Origin: Gambelia wislizenii
Lineage: Eukaryota > Chordata > Lepidosauria > Squamata > Crotaphytidae
Assembly (NCBI GenBank): GCA_030847615.1
Contig: JAUMIR010000001.1
Location: forward strand, 249,119,187 to 249,183,186
Reading direction: 5' to 3'
DNA: 64,000 nucleotides
How positions within the stretch are numbered: the first letter of the stretch is position 1; each line of letters begins with the position of its first letter. Below the pieces are notes generated by a model that was given only the letters and a program-made list of their open reading frames with translations, had not been told where the DNA came from and did no database searches. This document shows, in pieces, positions 58,196-64,000 of the stretch. Position numbers and translations under genes: made by a program.

Positions 58196-60087
58196 GAGAT
58201 TATCACACAGGCCCTCTGATAGCATGCCTGTCCTGCCACCCTCCCCAGCCACCCCACTCCCGCCCGACTCCCATCCCTGTAACACTTTTTTAAAAATTCA
58301 GACACTTACTTTATGGCGAGATAGAAACTGCTCCCACTCCCCTCGGCTGGCCAGGAATGAATGCAGCTATCGCCAAGCTGCATTCATGACCCGTAAAGCA
58401 ATCACACCCATTCTCATGAGAGAATGATTGCATGGGAAATTTAAAAATAAAAACCTAACCAAACGTTTAAAAAAAAACAACAACCAAGCCCACAAACACA
58501 CTTTTAAGTTAACAAGTAACCTGGGGAGAGGTGAAAATGGATGTCACTTACCTGGATGTCCTGATCAAACCTGGAAGTGTTTGGCATGGATCTCCCAGTG
58601 ATGTCATGTGACGCTGGCATCACGCCAGCAGAACAGGGCTCCTGTTCAGACACACGAGATTCCATTTCTATAACGGAATGGGCTTCTTATTAATTACTTT
58701 TCCCGCAAATAAGAGGAGGCGGGGGGGAGGATGGGAGCAGAATGGGAGCATACAAGGACAGGGATATTGTCGTCTGAAAGGTAAGCCTTTTAGTGATCTC
58801 TGGGGTGCCAGTTACACGGAAATTTTTATCACGGGGCATACTGGGACTTCCTGATCCTGTATTCGTCCCGCGCTGTTTAAACGATTTTTGTCCCTCTTAA
58901 GGAAATTGCGGAAGATCCCGTGATTCATATTTACACGGCATCAGGTCTCATATTTTTTCATTTATCATGCACGCTTATATCCCATGCTTTTGCTGTTTAC
59001 ACATGTTTAGCATACCGGGATTTTTTTTTTTTTGGCTGTCAATCAAGGATACGATTACTCGTGTTTTCACATCCTCAGTGATATACTTCCTTTAGAGTTC
59101 CGTGCCACGAGCAATGCTATTGGCTGGCTCAAATGTTTGTTCAGGCTTCTGCTTGGGAATGAGGGGGTTAATGAGTGATGCTTTTGGGATGAGGTGCTTA
59201 GGGGACTGGGGAAGGTATCCGGGGGAGGAAGGAGCACGTGCACAAACAAGCCCAAGCCAGTACAAGCTGAGTGCAGGGGGTGCAGAGGCTTGCGATTGCC
59301 CTGTCTCTTTAAAATGTTAACCCTTTAAGCAGAGGCAGCTGTGGAGTGAAGATTTCAAGCCAGTCCAGGGATCATAAAGGGATGACACACAAGGCGTTTT
59401 GAAAGACCCAGACGCCAGCATTTTTTACTGTGCCTTCTGGGGGGAGATGAATGAAAGTATGATCATCCGCTCAGACGCTGGCATTTTTTACTATGCCTTT
59501 GGGGGGGTGAATGTTTGACTATCCGTTCAGACCCAGGGAGGTGACCAAGGCAGGGGATGAATGGGCGACCCTCTGCCCACCACGATCTCTTTGTAACATG
59601 CAGTTGAGGAAGAGGTTAAAGCTGAAGGGTTTGCAGTGTAGAAATCCATTTAAAAAGGTGATTTAGTACATGCACACACACACACAAACCTTCGTGCAAC
59701 TGGAAGGGATGCCTTTGTTTTCAGCTGGTGAGGCTGGATCTGTTGAACGGGTGACTGACCCCTCCTTTTCTGGTCACTGATCTCTGAGCCCGCCCCCGTC
59801 ACCATTTCCGGTCATCACCTACTACCGAGATAGCTTGTCCCGGGCTGTTTACATTTCCAATTTTCCGAATCCTCCTGTGACTTTTTTAAAAACCAGCGCA
59901 AACCGCGGGACTGGAAGTCCTGCAGGTTGAGGGATAAAAGGTGGGCCCCCCTTCCGAAAATCACATGCTTGACCCGATGTATGTGTAAACAACCAGGGTT
60001 TGACACGAATTCTTCCCACTACATTTTCATTGTGTAAATGGCACCCGGGTGTCCTGTCCTGGGATATTTAACTCATGCGATAATCTC
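58196..60087. mobile_element. DNA element with GAGATTATC TIR, copy 1, interrupted
   Basis: Left end GAGATTATCACACAGGCCC and right end GCGATAATCTC. The body 58196-58802 aligns block by block with the uninterrupted copy at 60825-61450: TTCTCATGAGAGAATGATTG, GGAAATTTAAAAATAAAAAC, GTCACTTACCTGGATGTCCT and CCAGCAGAACAGGGCTCCTG. The last about 40 bp lie at 60047-60087 because another element (58803-60046) is inserted. No transposase is seen. Confidence 0.75.
58803..60046. mobile_element. DNA element nested in copy 1, 1,244 bp
   Basis: Ends GGGTGCCAGTTACACGG and CATTGTGTAAATGGCACCC are inverted repeats of about 16 bp with two mismatches. The comparison with copy 2 shows that the whole segment is absent there, so it is an insertion. 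Inside is a direct duplication of a block with CGCCAGCATTTTTTACTGTG (59411) and CGCTGGCATTTTTTACTATG (59475). No coding frame is recognised; target duplication not clear. Confidence 0.7.
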
Positions 60088-60621
60088 CTAAAAATAGATA
60101 GTAAAGAAAACAACAGAGGAAAAGAGAAGACAAACTTGTTCAGGAAGGGAGTTCCAGGCACAGTTCCCATCCTTTTGCAAATGTGTGGGGACTGGCTTCA
60201 ATTCACTTTTGAATGAAAGCAAGTCTCTTGTTTGTTCTGTTGAGGTTTTCTGGTAAAGAAACAATAAACTGAGTTCTTCTATTCACTCTCCATAATTGGT
60301 TGCACAGTAGACAACAGATCAACTTTCTGACCAAATATGATTTGGGGACTAGGGAAAGAAACGCAAATACAAAGTTGACCTAGCATTTTATAAACGCAGT
60401 GAGTGTAAATCAGCCAAAAATTCTTTAGTTTTTTCATACTTAATGGTCTCTTCCATATGCCAACATGATATGGCTTTTTCAAAGGCAGGATTAATCAAAA
60501 GGGAAATAAATAATTCCTTCTTTTAAAAATCCAGTTGCTTTGTAATGTTCATCTGGAGCAGAAAACCATCCATTGTTTGGTCATTCTTACCATTCATTTC
60601 TCCATGGTTCTCAAACCTGGA

Positions 60622-60756
60622 GAATCATAGAGTTGGAAGAGACTACTAGTCCAACACCCTGCCCTGCAGGAATACATAATCAAAGCACCCCGACAGATGG
60701 CCATCCAGCCTCTGTTTTAAGTCCCCCAAAGAAGGAGACACCACCACACTCTGGAA
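60622..60756 (-). mobile_element. CR1 LINE 3' end fragment
   Basis: AGAATCATAGAGTTGGAAGA, CCTGCCCTGCAGGAATACAT, CAGATGGCCATCCAGCCTCT and GTTTTAAGTCCCCCAAAGAA are CR1 3'-UTR blocks on the minus strand. Confidence 0.85.
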
Positions 60757-60824
60757 GATGTTCCAGAGATGTAAATGTATTTTGGAAATGTAGTATAGTT
60801 GTTGGCTATTTAAAGAAGTGTTCG

Positions 60825-61450
60825 GAGATTATCACACAGGGTCCAAAAACCCTGTCCTTGTCTCACTACCCCCCTCCTGTCCCCCTCCTGTCCCTGTAAC
60901 TGATTTAATTTTTTTTTCACACACCTACCTTGCCATGCTATTGAAGGTCCTCCCCCTCCCCTCCGGCATCCCAGGAGTCAATGGGGCTCTCGCCGAGTCC
61001 CATTCACTTCCCAGAAACAAAATCCCAGTCATTCTTGTGAGAGAATGATAGCGCAGGAAATTTAAAAATAAAAAGCAAACCAAACGTCAAAGACAAAAAC
61101 CAAGCCCCAAAACATACTTTAAAAATTCAGAGTAACCTGGAGAGGGTAAAAAAAAGGTGTCACTTACCTCGATGTCCTGACTGAACCCAGAAGTGTTCAG
61201 CAGGGACCTCCCTGTGACGCTGGCATTGCACCAGCAGAACGGGGCTCCTTTTCACAAGCCTGTGATTCCATTACAGAAATGGAATGGGCAATTTACCAAC
61301 AGCTTAAGCCATCAATAAGAAGAGGCAGCGGGGGGACGGAAGAGGCATGGAGGCATATCGCCACAGGGATGACAAAGACGTCTGAAAAGGAAGCCTTTAT
61401 GGATCTCCTGTTGTCACTGTGGTGGGATATTAAGTGCGTGTGATAATCTC
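60825..61450. mobile_element. DNA element with GAGATTATC TIR, copy 2, intact ends (626 bp)
   Basis: TIR GAGATTATCACAC at the left and GTGTGATAATCTC at the right, 13 bp perfect. The body is homologous to 58196-58802 but diverged. It lies only 738 bp from copy 1 in the same orientation. It is non-coding. Confidence 0.8.
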
Positions 61451-63394
61451 TTTATTTTGTATGGACAGAAAGCGAAAATAAGGTCATTGATACTTGGCAG
61501 GGTCAGTAATAATTCATGATTGAATACATACAAATAGGCTTCACACTGATCCTCATTTGCAGGGAAAGGTTTCATCATCAGAAGTGAAAGACTAATAGGA
61601 GCCAGGAGAACCCGCCATCCCATTCCCCTTGTATCCCCATCTTCCATTTTGCATCTATGACTAATGAGCATGCTCAGTCATCACTGGGCTCTTTTTGTGG
61701 TCCTACCGCTACCCCCTCAGGTTTTGGTTCTACAGAGTGTTGTAGTTTTTCAAACTTCAGGGTTAACCAAAGCTTGCTCATACATCCTGGATGCTGCCAT
61801 TTTGTCTGCATAAGAGTGCACACTCTCATCTGACTTTTGGAAGAACAGTACTAAGTAGGTAAATCCCCCCTCCCAGCAGAATTATGTTCACAGAAGGTTG
61901 TGGAGAACATATTTCTTCTTGGAAACAAAATGTGGGGTTCTTGTGTGCGCTTTTCCCCAGCAAAACTGTTAGGATTTATGTAGCAGTAAGAGGAGTGTTG
62001 GTATTGGCAAAAGCCTAAAGGGTACAGCCCCTGATTCAGGGGGAGGATCCAGCTTACTGATCCCTAGAAGTTGCCCACTAACATTTCTCTGAAAATCTTT
62101 TTTTTTCCCACTGTTTCTTAGGTACCCCATTTCTGAGAGCCATAAACCTTCATTAAAGGTCACAGCATATATTCCTTATTTTTATCTAAACAAAACACAG
62201 CCAATGTGTTTTGGAGCAGCCAATGGAAGCAGTCTGAAATGTTCTCTTCTAGTTATACATGATATGTAAGACTTTTTTTCTTGATCAAGAGAAGCAATTT
62301 GTTACGTTGACTATGAACTTTCTCAGTTTCACAGCTTAGCAACTACTTACCTACCTACTTACCTACCAAGCTACATGGCTGCCTGCTTTTTTTTAAATCA
62401 TGTTCTCATAAATCTTGCACAATACAACTGAGGGGAAAACGGCCTTGCATCCTTTGTCTGACAGACTGGATCTTCCTCAGTCTATTCATAGAGAGACTGT
62501 TCAGCTTGGTATGGGTCTGCTCCTGAATGCTAAATAACCTCCCTTTCTGCCTACTTTATCTCAGTGGAGCTAATGCAGAAATTCAGACAAGCGCACGCAG
62601 ACGTTGGCATAGCAACACGAAGAGAAAAGCTGCAACCCTTGGCATTCAGATGAGGAACAGTATCAGCGTGTTTATGTAGCTGGCTGTTTTGCAGAGTTTC
62701 AGAGGTACCACTCTGATTTGTCTGAATAAGAACATATTTCATATCAATGAATTCATAGTCTATGAATGGGTACATATTCCCCCCCCATGCCATTAAGTAT
62801 CTAATCAGAGATATGCAGCTGCCCAAGAGAGTTCATAATTGTTGATGAACTTGAAGTCACAGTGCTTGTGAAGAATATAGGCAGCTTATATCAAAGCAAG
62901 CATTGGGGGGGGGGGCTTTGCCAAATAACTGCAGTGGTATACCAACTTCTTCTGGGAATATGATTCTCAGAACAACCTAAGGCTGCTAACAAAGGACAAG
63001 TGGATGCTACAGTCAGGCATGAAAATATATGTAAAATCTTCTGAGTCAAATTCATTCAAGGCAGGCAATAAAAATTATTAAAGGAATGAATTTATTGCTT
63101 TTCAAGTACAAAGGTATGAATAAAAAATTTGCAGCAATTTCATCCAGCTAGCTCTTCAAACTCTGATTCAGAAGATACTAAAAACCAATGTCCCATATTT
63201 ATCAAGTGACCTTGCTGGAAAGCACATCCAATTTCAATGAGAAGATAAAAGTCTAAAACTATGTTTAAAATGTGTTTTGAAGTCCAGTTCTTACAACCTC
63301 TTTATACTGAAAACTGTAAAATCTGCTTACATACTCCTTTGCCAATAAACGTTATTGGGTTGCATCCTGACTCAGACAGCAATTCTACACTCAT

Positions 63395-63475
63395 TTACCT
63401 GGGAGTAATACCACTGAACTCAGTGGGGCTTACTTCTCAGCTGACATGTGTAGGACTGCACCACTAGCTACATGT
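63395..63475. repeat. Sauropsid interspersed repeat ('ttcaatggggcttact' type)
   Basis: ACCTGGGAGTAATACCACTG, AACTCAGTGGGGCTTACTTC and GACATGTGTAGGACTGCAC form a repeat very common in squamates. A weaker copy is at 52275-52340. Class not assigned. Confidence 0.5.
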
Positions 63476-63649
63476 AACTAAGTCCATAAGGTTTAAGTTA
63501 TAACTGACTAGACCCCCAGCGGATTTCAGTGGGACCTAAGTACATTTAACTTAATATGGAGACAACTGTGTGTAGAAGGGAAAAAAAAGACAAATGAAAA
63601 GTGTAATTTTAAAGAAGAAGTTTGTTTTAAAAATCACATTTAAAAATTA

Positions 63650-63832
63650 CCAGAAAGGTAGCCACATTAGTATTTTGCAGCAAAAAACCCCACAAAAACA
63701 AAAAACAAAAGAGTTGTGTGCCATTTTAAAGACAACTTTTGTTTGGTATACACTTTTGTGAACTGATGAAATGGGCTGCCATCCACAAACACTTCTGTCA
63801 CATAAAATATAGTCTCCAGTTCTGAATGTATT
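63650..63832. mobile_element. Penelope-like terminal fragment
   Basis: GAAAGGTAGCCACATTAGTA, GAGTTGTGTGCCATTTTAAA, then CTGATGA (63760-63766) with AATGGGCTGCCATCCACAAA. The CTGATGA box is exactly the hammerhead consensus, but the second box is CAAAC in place of GAAAC. The family is inferred from motif memory. Confidence 0.45.
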
Positions 63833-64000
63833 AAAAACACTAATTACATATAACAAAGCATGATGGTTGTGCTCAAATGAAGGGGGGGGAGGTATCCCCC
63901 CTCTCCTGTTATCATAATGATGTGGTCACTGCTGTGAGCCTGAAGTATTCAGACATCTCTCTAGGCAGGAAACTGCTTGTCTGAAATGGCACCTGTACTA

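Larger units (their letters stand above)
23149..64000 (-). other. MAP2 intron upstream of the RII-anchoring exon
   Basis: At least 40.9 kb without a host coding exon that I can recognise. The MAP2 start-codon exon should appear as a minus-strand ATG frame of about 85 or more codons with a donor in phase 1; none of the frames present fits. Non-coding 5' exons cannot be excluded by eye. Most recognisable content is transposon-derived and listed separately. Stretches such as 24.0-25.9, 26.5-27.8, 28.3-29.3, 53.3-54.7 and 61.5-63.3 kb show nothing clear. Confidence 0.7.

Noticed and set aside
61414..61671. MAP2 first coding exon on the minus strand
   Set aside because: The frame starts with ATG but lacks MAP2 N-terminal residues and a phase-1 donor, and it starts in the tail of a DNA element.

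Overview
This window is vertebrate genomic DNA, most likely from a squamate reptile (lizard or snake). It has no operons and very little coding sequence. The interspersed repeats are typical of squamates: CR1, L2, L1 and an APE-type RTE-like LINE, tRNA-derived SINEs with BovB-type 3' tails and (CAA)n ends, 5S rRNA-derived SINEs, Penelope-like fragments, and several families of palindromic DNA transposons. The species cannot be named from the sequence alone.

The host gene is on the minus strand and I identify it as MAP2 (microtubule-associated protein 2). Four exons are supported, in transcription order: 23148-23035 (the PKA RII-anchoring helix), 20493-20416 (the Pro/Ser-rich segment), 7431-7192 and 3085-2843 (two acidic exons). 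All four have AG/GT borders, a length divisible by 3 and phase 1 at both ends, so any of them can be skipped without breaking frame. The first coding exon (with the start codon) and the large exon of the high-molecular-weight isoforms are not visible and must lie to the right and left of the window. The rest of the window is intronic.

Layout. 1-23 kb: MAP2 exons separated by introns with SINEs, a hAT-like element holding a SINE, a Tigger-like MITE, two 5S SINEs, an L2 tail and two Penelope-like fragments. 23-30 kb: a Harbinger-like palindrome, a tRNA SINE and the first copy of a GC-rich Tigger-like MITE. 30-42.7 kb: a nested stack. A CR1 fragment (minus strand) was broken by a solo LTR (5-bp target duplication), a Penelope-like fragment (10-bp duplication) and an L1. 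Inside the L1 3' region sit a 1.7-kb GC-rich MITE whose core became a minisatellite, and an almost complete RTE-like LINE (10-bp duplication). 43-64 kb: L2 ends, foldback MITEs, a C-rich minisatellite, a possible LTR, and a pair of DNA elements sharing one TIR, one of them split by another DNA element.

The long open frames outside the MAP2 exons are transposon relics or GC-rich repeat artefacts. The least ordinary features are the nested stack, the MITE-borne minisatellite, the Penelope-like fragments with hammerhead-ribozyme-like cores, and the two acidic MAP2 cassette exons.
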